Source of the DNA: Alcanivorax profundi
GTDB taxonomy: Bacteria; Pseudomonadota; Gammaproteobacteria; Pseudomonadales; Alcanivoracaceae
Reading direction: 5' to 3'
DNA length: 64,000 bases
Assembly (NCBI RefSeq): GCF_003597125.1
Contig: NZ_QYYA01000006.1
Location: forward strand, 37,102-101,101
Of the stretch, positions 8,931 to 18,277 are shown in pieces. The notes beneath the pieces were generated by a model. That model was given only the letters and a program-made list of their open reading frames with translations. It had not been told where the DNA came from and ran no database searches. The first letter of the stretch is position 1, and each line of letters starts with the position of its first letter. Position numbers and translations under genes: made by a program.

Positions 8931-8994
8931 TACCGCCGCGAGACGGTTTTCCATGTGTTTCAGGTTCCAATCAGCGCGACCACGCCGCTGTTAA

Positions 8995-9819
8995 CTATTC
9001 ATTGTTACCTGCCATTTGTGGAACTACCGTCACCGGATCCAGCTTCTCCTCAAACCAGTTGAGTCGCCAGTCCAGGTGGGGGCCAGTGGCGCGGCCGGAG
9101 GCGCCGACTTTGGCAACCGGGTCGCCCTGCTTGACGGTCTGGCCTTTTTCTACCAGTACCTCACTCAAATGAATCATGGTGGACGAGACCCCATAGCCAT
9201 GATCCAGAATCAGGGTGCCTCCGGAGTAGTAATTATCGTTCTGGACCAGGGTCACCACCGCATCGGCCGGAGCCACCACCACCGTGCCGGTGGGACGGGC
9301 CACATCGACGCCGTAATGGGGGCGGCCCGGCTTGCCGTTGTAGACCCGCTGACTGCCATACACGCCACTGATTCGGCCGGTCAACGGCCACTGGAAATTC
9401 GTCAGGAACGATTCGCTGTCAGAATCCGTCGCTCTGGCGGCTTTGATACCTGCGGCTTCGCGACGAATACGTTTGAGCACTGCCTCCGGGGGAGGCGCCA
9501 CCGTCCGCTGGGGCACCCCTTCCACACGCTGGATGTCGTACTCACGCTGGCTCAGGGTGACCAACACTTGCTGAGTCACCTCCTCCTTTTGCAAAACCAG
9601 TGTCTGTTCCAGCGCCGCATCGCGACCGAAACCGACGGCAAAAAAACCGTCACCCGTGGTTCGCACCGGTTTGCCGGCCAAGGACACGGAGACTCCTGGC
9701 GCCACCTGACCGCGCAACAATGTGCCCTGGGTGCGCTCACCGTTCAGGGACAATAGCCAGTCGCCGGCGAAGGCGGGACTCACCAGTAGCCATGCCGCCA
9801 GCACGGCAAGTGTTCTCAT
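8995..9819 (-). CDS. periplasmic M23 family peptidase
   Basis: This is a 274-residue protein with a signal peptide (MRTLAVLAAWLLVSPAFA). After an Ig-like N-terminal region and a linker, the C-terminal LytM/M23 domain contains HYGVDVA (HxxxD zinc ligands) and GPHLDWRLNWF near the end, where many homologues carry HLH. The family cleaves peptidoglycan cross-bridges, or activates amidases when degenerate. The Asp in HLD replaces the usual second His, a form I believe is common in related gammaproteobacteria, so catalysis should be checked. I chose ATG 9819, directly before the signal peptide; an in-frame TTG at 9858 is less likely. Confidence 0.88.
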   Translation of the reverse strand: MRTLAVLAAWLLVSPAFAGDWLLSLNGERTQGTLLRGQVAPGVSVSLAGKPVRTTGDGFFAVGFGRDAALEQTLVLQKEEVTQQVLVTLSQREYDIQRVEGVPQRTVAPPPEAVLKRIRREAAGIKAARATDSDSESFLTNFQWPLTGRISGVYGSQRVYNGKPGRPHYGVDVARPTGTVVVAPADAVVTLVQNDNYYSGGTLILDHGYGVSSTMIHLSEVLVEKGQTVKQGDPVAKVGASGRATGPHLDWRLNWFEEKLDPVTVVPQMAGNNE

Positions 9820-9946
9820 GCTTTGCAATTCCGTCTCCTGATAGATGAACCGTGACAACAGTATTTAGCCACCCTGGCTGCGAAGCCGATGAGGGAGCCC
9901 GCACGCTGGCGATAGAGCATTCCCGATGCCACATCGCTGCAAGCAA

Positions 9947-9995
9947 GCTCCCACTGGGGGACAACCGAACTGTGGGAGCGGTGGTTCCACCGCGA
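9947..9995. repeat. diverged REP-like inverted pair
   Basis: GCTCCCA at 9947-9953 is inverted as TGGGAGC at 9973-9979, and the second copy runs into a GGTGG/CCACC palindrome and CGCGAA. The layout (GGGAGCG, a short palindrome, CGCGA) is like the stronger REP-like pairs at 38.6 and 62.6 kb. It lies between the M23 gene and the HD-GYP gene. Nothing else is seen in the 250 bp between those genes. Confidence 0.45.
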
Positions 9996-10069
9996 ATAAA
10001 GAGCCGGCCGCAGCAAGCACGGTCGGACGACCGCCCCCACTCTGCCGTTCAGCCTCCAGCCCGCGCCTG

Positions 10070-11635
10070 TCAGGCAAAGGCCGCCCCATCCTCCACGTCC
10101 AGCTGCACCGGGTCCAGATGCATTTCGCCATAGCGGCGCCACACACGCGAACGGATGAACAGCTGATACAAGTCGGGGTCAAGATGATGGTTATCGCGCA
10201 TGCGCTGCATGATCGCCAGCGCTTCGCTGAGTTTCAACGGCGTCTTGTAGGGTCGCTCTTTGGCGGTCAGCGCCTCGAACACATCGGCGATCGCCATGAT
10301 TCTGGCAGGAATGGACATCTGCTCGCGGGTCAGGCCCAGCGGGAAGCCGGTACCGTCCATTTTTTCGTGGTGGCCACCGGCGTATTCCGGCACCCGTTTC
10401 AGCTTGGCCGGGAACGGCAGCGAGCCCAGCATGTCCAGTGTCACATCCATATGGCCATTGATGATCTGCCGCTCCTCCGGGGTGAGAGTGCCCCGGGGAA
10501 TGCACAGGTTTTTCACCTCATCCTCGGTTAACAACGGGCGGCACTGCCCCCAGGCATCGGTCCAGGTTCGTTGGGCCAAATCCCGTACCCGCTGCTGATC
10601 CTCTGGGGGCATGCGCTCGCCGCCCCGATTGATTCTCTCCAAAAACGCGAGGTCAGCCGTCAGCGCATCGATTTCCTGCTCCATGCGCTCACGCAACGAA
10701 GGTTCCAGTTCCGGGGTCTGCACGCTCTCCTTTTCGTACTGGAATCGGATTTCTGCCCGCAGGGTGGCAAAGCGGCTGGCGACTTCATCAATGCGATCGT
10801 GCAGTGTATGTAATTTGGTGGACTTATCGAGCACCGAATCCGGGGTCGCCAGCTTGCCACAGTCATGCAGCCAGGCAGCCACATGCAATTCGTACCAGCC
10901 TTCCTCATCGAGCTGAAAGTCCGCGAAATCACCCTCGTCTTCACAAGCCGCCTGGGCAAGCAGCTCGGTAATCACCGGAACACGCTGGCAATGCGCGCTG
11001 GTGTGGGGGCTCTTGGCGTCAATAGCCTGGGCCAGCACCTTGATAAAGGCATCCAACAGTTCCTTGAGCTCCTGCACCTGACTGAGGTTGCTGAGCGCAA
11101 TTCCCCCATAAGTCAGCAACGACTGGAAGATCAGATGGCCATGCTCAAGGCGTTGCAGGTTCCGCGGAACCGCTTTGCGGTAGAGCAGCTGCAAGACCCC
11201 TGTGACACGCCCTTCATGGTTATATAGCGGCCACAGTTGCAAGGCCTGGGCTTCAGGGACCAGTGCCTCCATCACCGCGTGATCCTGCTCGGGCAGCGTC
11301 TGTTCTGCGAGCAGCACGGTCTGGGGTTCGCCAACCTGAAAGCAGGCTTCTACCAGGCCTCCGGCATCCAGCGGCCTGAACCAGCGCGCGGCCTCCCGGA
11401 ACTGGGCTGCGCCAGGCGCCCGACACAGGCAACGCAAACCCTCCCCTTCCCGGGCATCATCGTACAACCAGGCAAGCCCCGCATCGGCACCACACAGCGA
11501 ACCAGCCTCCTGAAGCAGGGTATCCAGCAACCGGGGAACATCTTTTTGCTCGCTGAGATGCTGGGCGACCTTCAGCAGGCGGGGCAGCAGGGACTCATCG
11601 GTTGTCGTCTGCGTGTGCGGCACAGGCGTGGTCAT
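10070..11635 (-). CDS. GAF / HD-GYP domain protein, c-di-GMP phosphodiesterase-like
   Basis: This is a 521-residue protein. Residues about 15-185 look like a GAF sensor domain (SLCGADAGLAWLYDD). The HD-GYP part starts near residue 200: HTSAHCQRVPVITELL, then WLHDCGKLATPDSVLDK (the HD pair and GK), an insertion of about 100 residues, then HHEKMDGTGFP and ARIMAIADVFEALT. The signature Tyr of GYP is Phe here (GFP). HD-GYP enzymes hydrolyse c-di-GMP to GMP or pGpG using two or three metals, and most ligands are present. It stands alone, read leftward, 237 bp upstream of and divergent from thrS. Confidence 0.87.
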   Translation of the reverse strand: MTTPVPHTQTTTDESLLPRLLKVAQHLSEQKDVPRLLDTLLQEAGSLCGADAGLAWLYDDAREGEGLRCLCRAPGAAQFREAARWFRPLDAGGLVEACFQVGEPQTVLLAEQTLPEQDHAVMEALVPEAQALQLWPLYNHEGRVTGVLQLLYRKAVPRNLQRLEHGHLIFQSLLTYGGIALSNLSQVQELKELLDAFIKVLAQAIDAKSPHTSAHCQRVPVITELLAQAACEDEGDFADFQLDEEGWYELHVAAWLHDCGKLATPDSVLDKSTKLHTLHDRIDEVASRFATLRAEIRFQYEKESVQTPELEPSLRERMEQEIDALTADLAFLERINRGGERMPPEDQQRVRDLAQRTWTDAWGQCRPLLTEDEVKNLCIPRGTLTPEERQIINGHMDVTLDMLGSLPFPAKLKRVPEYAGGHHEKMDGTGFPLGLTREQMSIPARIMAIADVFEALTAKERPYKTPLKLSEALAIMQRMRDNHHLDPDLYQLFIRSRVWRRYGEMHLDPVQLDVEDGAAFA

Positions 11636-11872
11636 GGGCTATCCAGCTCCCGTTAAACGTCCATTCTTGCCGGTCTCATCGGGCAACCGGCCTGTATCAA
11701 GCATAAGGCGGTGCTTTCATTCAGGCAAAAGGCATGTTTGTTGCCTACAATTATCAGCCGTATGTCCAATAATCACTGACAAGCGCCAACTGCGGCACTT
11801 TGCTCCTTGAAGCACAACGTCCGATTGCCTACCATCCTCCGGTTCTGAGCCAATCACCTGGATCCTTCAACC

Positions 11873-13786
11873 ATGAGTGTCAGCTACCAACTGCCCGATG
11901 GGGCAAGCATGGAGTTTGATCAGCCGGCTTCCGCGCTGGAGATCGCCGAGCGTATCAGCAAAAAACTCGCTAAACAGGCCCTTGCCGCCAAGGTCAACGG
12001 CACCCTGATCGACGTGTATCTGCCCATCGAAACAGGCGCAACAGTCGAAATCATCACCCGTGACACCGATGACGCTCTGGAACTGATCCGCCACGATGCC
12101 GCCCATGTCATGGCTGAAGCGGTGCAGGAACTGTTCCCCAACACCCAGGTGACCATTGGCCCGACCATTGAAAACGGCTTTTACTACGACTTCCATCGCG
12201 AAGAGTCGTTCACCCCGGAAGACCTCAAAGCCATTGAAAAATGCATGCAGGACATTGTGCGTCGCAACGAGGAAATCCGCCGTGAAGTCTGGGACCGCGA
12301 CGAAGCCGTGCAGTTCTTCCTCGACAAGGGCGAGGAGTTCAAGGCGGAAATCATCCGCGACCTGCCCGCCGATCAGGAAGTGAGCCTCTACCGTCAGGGC
12401 GATTTCATCGACCTGTGCCGTGGGCCCCACCTGCCCAGCACCAGCAAACTTGGGGATGGATTCAAGCTGACCAAGGTCGCCGGTGCCTACTGGCGCGGCG
12501 ATGCCACCAAAGCTCAGCTGCAGCGTATCTACGGCACCGCCTGGCGCGACAAGAAAGAACTGAATGCCCACCTCAAACAGCTTGAAGAAGCGGCCAAGCG
12601 CGATCATCGCAAGCTGGGCAAGGAAATGGACTTGTTCCACCAGCAGGAAGAAGCCCCCGGGATGGTGTTCTGGCACCCCCGCGGCTGGGCGATCTGGCAA
12701 AGGGTGGAACAGTACGTACGCAAGGTGTACCGCAACAGCGGCTACCAGGAAGTACGAGGCCCGCAGATCATGGACGTGAGCCTGTGGAAGCGCTCCGGAC
12801 ACTGGGACAACTACCAGGAAAACATGTTCTTCACCGAATCCGAAAAGCGGACCTACGCGGTGAAGCCCATGAACTGCCCGGGCCATGTCCAGATCTACAA
12901 CGCAGCCCTGCACAGCTACCGTGACCTGCCGATCCGCTACGCGGAGTTCGGCGGCTGCCACCGTAATGAACCTTCTGGCGCGCTGCATGGCATCATGCGA
13001 GTGCGAGCCTTTACCCAGGACGACGGCCACATCTTCTGCACCGAAGACCAAGTCGAAGCCGAAGTGACCGCTTTCCATAGCCAGGCCATGGCCGTCTATG
13101 CCGATTTCGGCTTCGAGAATATCTCGGTCAAGCTGGCCCTGCGCCCGGAAAAACGCATCGGCACTGACGAAGCATGGGACAAGGCGGAAAACGGCCTGCG
13201 GGCGGCCCTGAGCAATGCGGGTGTCCAGTGGGAAGAACTGCCCGGCGAAGGCGCCTTCTACGGCCCCAAGATCGAATACCACCTCAAGGATTCCATCGGC
13301 CGTGCCTGGCAGATGGGCACCGTGCAGTTCGACCCCATGATGCCTGAGCGCCTGGACGCGGAATACGTGGATGAGCACTCCCAGCGCCAGCGCCCGATCA
13401 TGCTGCACCGCGCCATCGTGGGCTCCATGGAACGCTTTATCGGCATCCTCATCGAGCACCACGCCGGCCACCTGCCGCTGTGGCTGGCCCCGGTACCGGT
13501 GGTGATTGCCACCATTACCAACGCCGCCGATGACTACGCCGAAACAGTGAAAGCCAAACTGGAAGCCGCCGGCGTGACCGTGGAAATGGATCTGCGTAAC
13601 GAGAAAATCGGTTACAAGGTGCGCGAACACTCCCGCGCCAAGGTGCCGGTGATTCTGGTGCTCGGCAAACAGGAAGAGGAAGAGCAGCAGGTGGCCATTC
13701 GCCGTCTGGGCTCACAGGCGACCGAGACCTTCGCCCTGGACGAGGCCGTGGCCAATCTGGCCGCAGCCACCCGTATGCCGATCTGA
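11873..13786 (+). CDS. thrS: threonine--tRNA ligase
   Basis: This is a 637-residue class II aminoacyl-tRNA synthetase with all expected parts: N-terminal TGS domain (residues 1-60), second editing domain with [11 protein letters not shown] (about 75-85) and the [11 protein letters not shown] metal-site segment, catalytic core with NCPGH and motif 2 [15 protein letters not shown], motif 3 region [18 protein letters not shown], and the C-terminal anticodon-binding domain. It charges tRNA-Thr and edits mischarged Ser. In many gammaproteobacteria thrS leads infC-rpmI-rplT; here it is followed by hisI and cysS instead. Confidence 0.98.
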   Translation: MSVSYQLPDGASMEFDQPASALEIAERISKKLAKQALAAKVNGTLIDVYLPIETGATVEIITRDTDDALELIRHDAAHVMAEAVQELFPNTQVTIGPTIENGFYYDFHREESFTPEDLKAIEKCMQDIVRRNEEIRREVWDRDEAVQFFLDKGEEFKAEIIRDLPADQEVSLYRQGDFIDLCRGPHLPSTSKLGDGFKLTKVAGAYWRGDATKAQLQRIYGTAWRDKKELNAHLKQLEEAAKRDHRKLGKEMDLFHQQEEAPGMVFWHPRGWAIWQRVEQYVRKVYRNSGYQEVRGPQIMDVSLWKRSGHWDNYQENMFFTESEKRTYAVKPMNCPGHVQIYNAALHSYRDLPIRYAEFGGCHRNEPSGALHGIMRVRAFTQDDGHIFCTEDQVEAEVTAFHSQAMAVYADFGFENISVKLALRPEKRIGTDEAWDKAENGLRAALSNAGVQWEELPGEGAFYGPKIEYHLKDSIGRAWQMGTVQFDPMMPERLDAEYVDEHSQRQRPIMLHRAIVGSMERFIGILIEHHAGHLPLWLAPVPVVIATITNAADDYAETVKAKLEAAGVTVEMDLRNEKIGYKVREHSRAKVPVILVLGKQEEEEQQVAIRRLGSQATETFALDEAVANLAAATRMPI

Positions 13787-13904
13787 TCGAGGCCGCTGCA
13801 GGGGCGTCGCCGGGGTGCGAATCGAGGGCCATCGAGGATAACCTTGACCCGCGTCGCCTCTCATGCGGCGCCCCTAAGGCCGATTGACTCGCCCCGGAGG
13901 CGTC

Positions 13905-14333
13905 ATGTTCAAAGACAATGAACACCAGCCCGAAGGCTTTCAGCTTCCCCTGAAGGAAGCCCTGGACAACCTCAAATACAACGCTGAGGGGCTGGTTCCT
14001 GCCATTGCCCAACAGCATGACACTGGGGAAGTTCTGATGATGGCATGGATGAACCGCGATGCCATCGAGGAAACCCTGGCAACCGGGCGCGTCTGCTACT
14101 TCTCGCGCTCCCGCGGCAAACTCTGGCGTAAGGGCGAATCTTCTGGCCAGATGCAAATGCTGAAAGCACTGCGCATCGACTGCGACGCTGACACCTTGCT
14201 GGTCAGCGTGGATCAGACCGGCCCCGCCTGCCATACCGGCCGCCGCGACTGCTTCTACTGGAAAGCCGACACCGCCAGCGTGACCATCGACAAAACGCCG
14301 ATCATCGATCCGAAAGAGCTTTATAAAAAATGA
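13905..14333 (+). CDS. hisI: phosphoribosyl-AMP cyclohydrolase
   Basis: This is a 142-residue, stand-alone HisI without the HisE domain. The signatures [26 protein letters not shown], the acidic metal motif DCDADTLL and the zinc Cys segments [11 protein letters not shown] are all present. It opens the purine ring of PR-AMP in step three of histidine biosynthesis. ATG 13905 is preceded by GGAGG with a 4-nt gap. The stop overlaps the cysS start by 4 nt (ATGA), so a histidine gene is translationally coupled to a tRNA synthetase gene; the rest of the his operon is not in the window. Confidence 0.96.
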   Translation: MFKDNEHQPEGFQLPLKEALDNLKYNAEGLVPAIAQQHDTGEVLMMAWMNRDAIEETLATGRVCYFSRSRGKLWRKGESSGQMQMLKALRIDCDADTLLVSVDQTGPACHTGRRDCFYWKADTASVTIDKTPIIDPKELYKK

Positions 14334-15712
14334 GCCTCAAGCTGCACAACACCCTGACCGGGCAAAAGGACGACTTCATTCCGCTGGACCCCAATCGCAT
14401 CACCCTGTATGTGTGCGGCCCCACGGTCTATAACTTCGTCCATATCGGCAACGCCCGCCCGGTGGTGGTGTTTGATGTGCTGTACCGCCTGCTGCAGCGG
14501 CTCTACCCGGAAGTGGCCTATGCCCGCAACATCACCGACATCGATGACAAGATCATCGCGGCGGCGGCGGAGAATGGCGAAGACATCGGCGAACTTACCG
14601 AGCGCTTCAGCGCGGCGTTCCTCGACGACATGGCCGCCCTGAACGCCAAAACTCCGAACATCATTCCCAAGGCCACCGATCACATCCCGGAAATGCTGGC
14701 GATGATCGAAACACTGGTGGAAAAAGGCCACGCCTACGAGGCGGATGGTCAGGTGCTGTTCGCGGTGGAATCCATGCCCGACTACGGCAAGCTGTCCGGC
14801 CGCAAACTGGAAGACATGCTCGCCGGCGCACGGGTGGAAGTGGCCGACTACAAGCGCCATCCTGGCGACTTCATTCTCTGGAAGCCCTCCACCGAGGAAC
14901 AGCCCGGCTGGGACTCCCCCTGGGGCCGTGGCCGTCCCGGCTGGCACATCGAGTGCTCCGCCATGATCCACAAACATCTGGGCGATGTGATTGATATTCA
15001 TGGTGGCGGCCAGGACCTGATCTTCCCGCACCATGAAAACGAGATTGCCCAGGGCTGCTGCGCCCACGGCACCGATTACGTGCGTTACTGGATGCACAAT
15101 GGCTACATCAACATCGACGGCGAGAAGATGTCGAAGTCGCTGGGCAACTTCCGGCTGGTGCGTGATCTGCTGACCCAGTACCACGGCGAGATCCTGCGCT
15201 TTGCGCTGGTCTCCAGTCACTACCGCTCGCCGCTGAATTTCTCTGCCGACGTGCTGGAAAATGCAGAGAAAGGGCTGGATACCCTTTACTACGCCCTGCT
15301 TGGGCGGGGTGAAACCGTGGAACCTGAAGCCGGTTACCAGCTGCCGGATAACCACCCGGTACTGGAAGCCCTGAAGGACGACCTGAATACCTCGGAAGCA
15401 GTCAGCGCCCTGCACGCCATTGCTGGCGAGCTGAACAAAGCGGCGCTGGCAGACAAGCCAAAGCGGAAAGCCGAATTGCTGGCCGCCGCCGACCTGCTCG
15501 GCCTGCTCACCGTCGAGCCGACCGCCTGGTTCCAGAACAAGAACGCCAGCGAGGACGGCCTCAGCAACGACGAAATCGATGCCCTGGTCGCCGAACGTAC
15601 CCAGGCCAAGAAAGACAAGAACTTTGCCCGCGCCGACGAGATCCGCGAGCAACTCACCGACGCCGGTATCCAGCTGGAAGACACCCGCGAAGGGACCCGC
15701 TGGAGCCGGTAA
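14330..15712 (+). CDS. cysS: cysteine--tRNA ligase
   Basis: This is a 460-residue class I synthetase. YVCGPTVYN with the zinc Cys and the HIGH motif as HIGNARP are near the N-terminus, WHIECSAM and [14 protein letters not shown] (more zinc ligands) lie in the middle, and KMSKSLGNF is the KMSKS loop. The C-terminal helical DALR-type domain ends with [10 protein letters not shown]. It attaches Cys to tRNA-Cys. It overlaps hisI by 4 nt and is last in the thrS-hisI-cysS run. Confidence 0.98.
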   Translation: MSLKLHNTLTGQKDDFIPLDPNRITLYVCGPTVYNFVHIGNARPVVVFDVLYRLLQRLYPEVAYARNITDIDDKIIAAAAENGEDIGELTERFSAAFLDDMAALNAKTPNIIPKATDHIPEMLAMIETLVEKGHAYEADGQVLFAVESMPDYGKLSGRKLEDMLAGARVEVADYKRHPGDFILWKPSTEEQPGWDSPWGRGRPGWHIECSAMIHKHLGDVIDIHGGGQDLIFPHHENEIAQGCCAHGTDYVRYWMHNGYINIDGEKMSKSLGNFRLVRDLLTQYHGEILRFALVSSHYRSPLNFSADVLENAEKGLDTLYYALLGRGETVEPEAGYQLPDNHPVLEALKDDLNTSEAVSALHAIAGELNKAALADKPKRKAELLAAADLLGLLTVEPTAWFQNKNASEDGLSNDEIDALVAERTQAKKDKNFARADEIREQLTDAGIQLEDTREGTRWSR

Positions 15713-15825
15713 GATCAGCTGCTATCCATAAGCTGTAAGCGATGGAAAAAAGCGACAGACAAGCTGTGCTGGGGCCTGTCGGGTTATGTGAAACCCCGCC
15801 GCAGACACCGGCCTGCTGGTGACCC

Positions 15826-15863
15826 CCTGCAGCGCCCAGCCCAGATCAGACAGGCGCTGCAGG
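15826..15863. repeat. 11-bp perfect inverted repeat
   Basis: CCTGCAGCGCC (15826-15836) is perfectly inverted at 15853-15863, with a 16-nt loop. It lies in the 267-bp gap between the convergent cysS and START-domain genes. No T-run follows; it is a possible 3'-end hairpin for both transcripts. Confidence 0.5.
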
Positions 15864-15979
15864 AGACCCTGCTCCCACAAAGACCAACAATCGCGTAACG
15901 CGGCCGCTTTGTCTTCCGCTTACGCCACCTCCTGTCCGCGTTGTCGCTTTTCCTTGGAGCTCATCGCTGACAACGACTT

Positions 15980-16642
15980 TTACCACTCCAGCTGATCCAT
16001 TCCCGGCAGTGCCGGCAGATCTTCGCGGCGCGCATTGGCAAAGCGCGGCTTCTCCAGTTGTTCCTTCAATCCTTCCAGCGTTTCGTAGGGCGCACGGGTC
16101 GCCACCAGGTTGGCCAACCAGACGGGCACGCTGCCACCGGGATCCACGAACGTCTCAAACTGGACACGTATCCAGCCGTCCTCCATCGGGGTCAGCACAA
16201 ACTGATTATCCAAGGCGGGAATACGCACATACCCGTCCTGTTTGGGCAGGAACCCCTCGGCATTAACGCTATGCAAGATAATCGTACCCGAGCCCGATTC
16301 CTGTGTGAGGGTATTGGCGAGCACCACATCCCGGTCAGAGACCGGCCAGATGCCCTTGAAGCGCATGTGGATACGCTCTTGGTGATCCGCACTCAACCGC
16401 TCGGCGCCTTTTATCTGGAAGATCCACTCACCAAAGTTGTCCACTCCCGTCAGCACCGCCAGCACCGACGCCATGGACGCCTTGACTTCCACAATGCCCT
16501 TGAAGGCCTTCACCGGGCTATTGTCCACCTCACGGGCATAGGTGAAGATATCCCCACGTTCCTGCCCCTGATGGGTCGTCTTCCAGTCTTCCGCCCACAA
16601 TGGGCCTGCCACTACCAATAGAGCCAGAAACAACGCTCTCAC
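15980..16642 (-). CDS. exported START-domain protein (lipid-binding fold)
   Basis: This is a 220-residue protein with a signal peptide (MRALFLALLVVAGPLWA). The mature part fits the START/Bet v1-like helix-grip fold of the StAR-related group: SPVKAFKGIVEVKASMASVLAVLTGVDNFGEWI, then RFKGIWPVSDRDVV, and a DPGGSVP segment with a C-terminal helix. Such proteins bind lipids or other hydrophobic ligands, in the periplasm here. A paralogue lies immediately upstream on the same strand (127 bp gap), so this is a tandem duplication. The ligand is unknown. Confidence 0.8.
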   Translation of the reverse strand: MRALFLALLVVAGPLWAEDWKTTHQGQERGDIFTYAREVDNSPVKAFKGIVEVKASMASVLAVLTGVDNFGEWIFQIKGAERLSADHQERIHMRFKGIWPVSDRDVVLANTLTQESGSGTIILHSVNAEGFLPKQDGYVRIPALDNQFVLTPMEDGWIRVQFETFVDPGGSVPVWLANLVATRAPYETLEGLKEQLEKPRFANARREDLPALPGMDQLEW

Positions 16643-16769
16643 GATTTATTCTCCTGCCAGAAAATGCGCCAGGCATTATGCCCGGCAGTATCCCGGAGAC
16701 AAGTTCCGGCCAGCGGATTGTCCCGGACACACAGTGCAACGATGTGAACATGATGCCGTTATGCGGAGC

Positions 16770-17471
16770 TCAATCAGGCTGGTGGCTCTCGGGCAACACC
16801 ATGCCCTTGAGTGCCGGGTAACGCACCAGTGCCTGATCCAGCTTGGCCCCCTGGTAAGCGTCACTGCCGGCCAGCTTCCGCAGGCCTTGCAGCGTTTCCT
16901 TCGGTGCCTGATTGGAAATCACATTGGCCACTGACGACACATTACCGCCCGGATCGATCAAGGTCTCGAACTCGATACGGGTCCAGCCATCATCCAGCGG
17001 CGTCAACACAAAGCGGTCGCGCAGAGCGGCCACACGCACGTAGCCATCATGTTGCGGTTCACCATCCACCTTGCGGGATGCGATAGTAATCGCGCCGCCG
17101 TCAGCGTTCTGTGTCGTCTGAGTCTGAATCAAGGCATCCCGATCCTTTGCAGGCCAGATACCTTTGAAGCGGATATAGGCTTGATCATTGTCACGCAACT
17201 CCAGCGACTGGCACTGGTACAACCATTCAGCACAGGCCTGGGCGTCGGCCAGCACCGCAAGCACGCTGAGTACCGGTGCCTTGACCTCAGTCACCCCCCG
17301 GAATGCCTTCACCGGGCTATCGGCCACGTCCTTTTCGTAGGTGCTTACCTCCGTACGTCCCTGACCCTGTTTGACCGGCTCCCAGCCGGCAGCCTGAGCC
17401 ATCGGCGCCCATACCAAACTGCCGACCACCAACCCTGCCGCAAACCATTTCGTAACGCCTGACCTCTCCAT
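16770..17471 (-). CDS. exported START-domain protein, paralogue of the downstream gene
   Basis: This is a 233-residue protein with a signal peptide ending at MAQA. It follows the same pattern as its neighbour: SPVKAFRGVTEVKAPVLSVLAVLAD, RFKGIWPAKDRDALIQT, DPGGNVSSVANVI. Two Cys residues (CAEWLYQC) are special to this copy. It probably arose by tandem duplication with divergence. Its start faces the zinc-type operon across about 125 bp, so the Zur-like site there might also influence this gene. Confidence 0.8.
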   Translation of the reverse strand: MERSGVTKWFAAGLVVGSLVWAPMAQAAGWEPVKQGQGRTEVSTYEKDVADSPVKAFRGVTEVKAPVLSVLAVLADAQACAEWLYQCQSLELRDNDQAYIRFKGIWPAKDRDALIQTQTTQNADGGAITIASRKVDGEPQHDGYVRVAALRDRFVLTPLDDGWTRIEFETLIDPGGNVSSVANVISNQAPKETLQGLRKLAGSDAYQGAKLDQALVRYPALKGMVLPESHQPD

Positions 17472-17561
17472 GTCATACTCCTTTCAAGGTAACAGGGTAG
17501 ATATGACTGCAAGGAAAACTGGAAAATCCGGTGCCTCAGGCTTTATCATGCTTTTTTACAT

Positions 17562-17582
17562 ACATGTTATAACCTAACAACT
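17562..17582. promoter_or_regulatory. Zur-box-like operator
   Basis: The core TGTTATAACCTAACA (17565-17579) is an imperfect palindrome that matches the gammaproteobacterial Zur box as I remember it (TGTTATA-N-TATAACA) at all of the left arm and 5 of 7 right-arm positions. It sits 17 bp before the yidD start, at the head of a run of genes with zinc-uptake character. That position and context support zinc-dependent repression; the call rests on pattern and context only. Confidence 0.6.
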
Positions 17583-17596
17583 CAGGATCGCGATCC

Positions 17597-17842
17597 GTGA
17601 AACCACTGCTGCTTGGCATTATCTGGGTATACCAGAAGGTGCTGAGTCCCTGGACAGGCAACCAATGCCGCTTCTATCCGAGCTGCTCGCACTATGCGAA
17701 GCAGGCGGTTGAGCTGCATGGTGCCGTGCGAGGAGGGACTCTGGCAGTCAAACGGATTTGCAAGTGCCACCCCTGGCATCCCGGAGGCTTCGATTACGTG
17801 CCCGGCACCGAGCCGGCAGAATCGGGAGAGGCCCCACCGTGA
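17597..17842 (+). CDS. yidD: YidD family membrane protein insertion efficiency factor
   Basis: This is an 81-residue protein with a GTG start. The family pattern is complete: IWVYQKVLSPW, CRFYPSCSHYA with its Cys pair, and RICKCHPWHPGGFDYVP. YidD normally lies between rnpA and yidC and helps membrane insertion. Here it stands alone at the head of a probable zinc-regulated operon, overlapping the next gene by 4 nt (GTGA). Either it is a second copy or the gene has moved. Its Cys cluster might bind metal. Confidence 0.92.
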   Translation: MKPLLLGIIWVYQKVLSPWTGNQCRFYPSCSHYAKQAVELHGAVRGGTLAVKRICKCHPWHPGGFDYVPGTEPAESGEAPP

Positions 17843-18147
17843 GCCTGCGTCACCGCACCCTCCCCCTGTTACTGATCCTGTCGCTCGGCTTTGCCCAGTT
17901 GCTGCTGGCCTGGCACGCACCGTCGCATATCTTGAGCGACGGTCATGGCCCCCACGAAGAGCTGCTGGCCCCTGCGGACTGCCAGGTATGCACCAACGGC
18001 CAAGGGCTGCTGGCACTGCCAACACTCTTTTTCCCGATAACCGCCGGGCACGTGGAGCCCACGCCGTCGGTCACGGGCCCCTCCCGGCTTCAGCGCAGTG
18101 AATCGCGCAGCCAATATCCTCCCCGCGGCCCTCCGGCCGCTGTCTGA
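17839..18147 (+). CDS. small exported His/Cys protein (DUF2946-like)
   Basis: This is a 102-residue protein with a GTG start overlapping the yidD stop. A hydrophobic N-terminus (residues about 7-24) acts as signal or anchor. It is followed by a His-rich stretch (HAPSHILSDGHGPHEE) and a CQVC pair. The layout resembles DUF2946 proteins, which often sit beside metal-related TonB receptors. Zinc binding or sensing in the periplasm is an inference from composition and neighbours. Confidence 0.65.
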   Translation: MSLRHRTLPLLLILSLGFAQLLLAWHAPSHILSDGHGPHEELLAPADCQVCTNGQGLLALPTLFFPITAGHVEPTPSVTGPSRLQRSESRSQYPPRGPPAAV

Positions 18148-18277
18148 ACCGTCCCTGATTCATCCGACAGTTCCGCAATCACGGGTATCAGCCGAACTGC
18201 GGCTAGTACAGCGCCCTTGCCTGCATGGCAATACGGCGCGCTCATGCCCTGCATGAACGGTAAAGACAGAGGTAATC

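Noticed and set aside
11867..13630. Long open frame antisense to thrS
   Set aside because: It is a by-product of high G+C in the thrS codons; the sense frame is a complete, well conserved enzyme.
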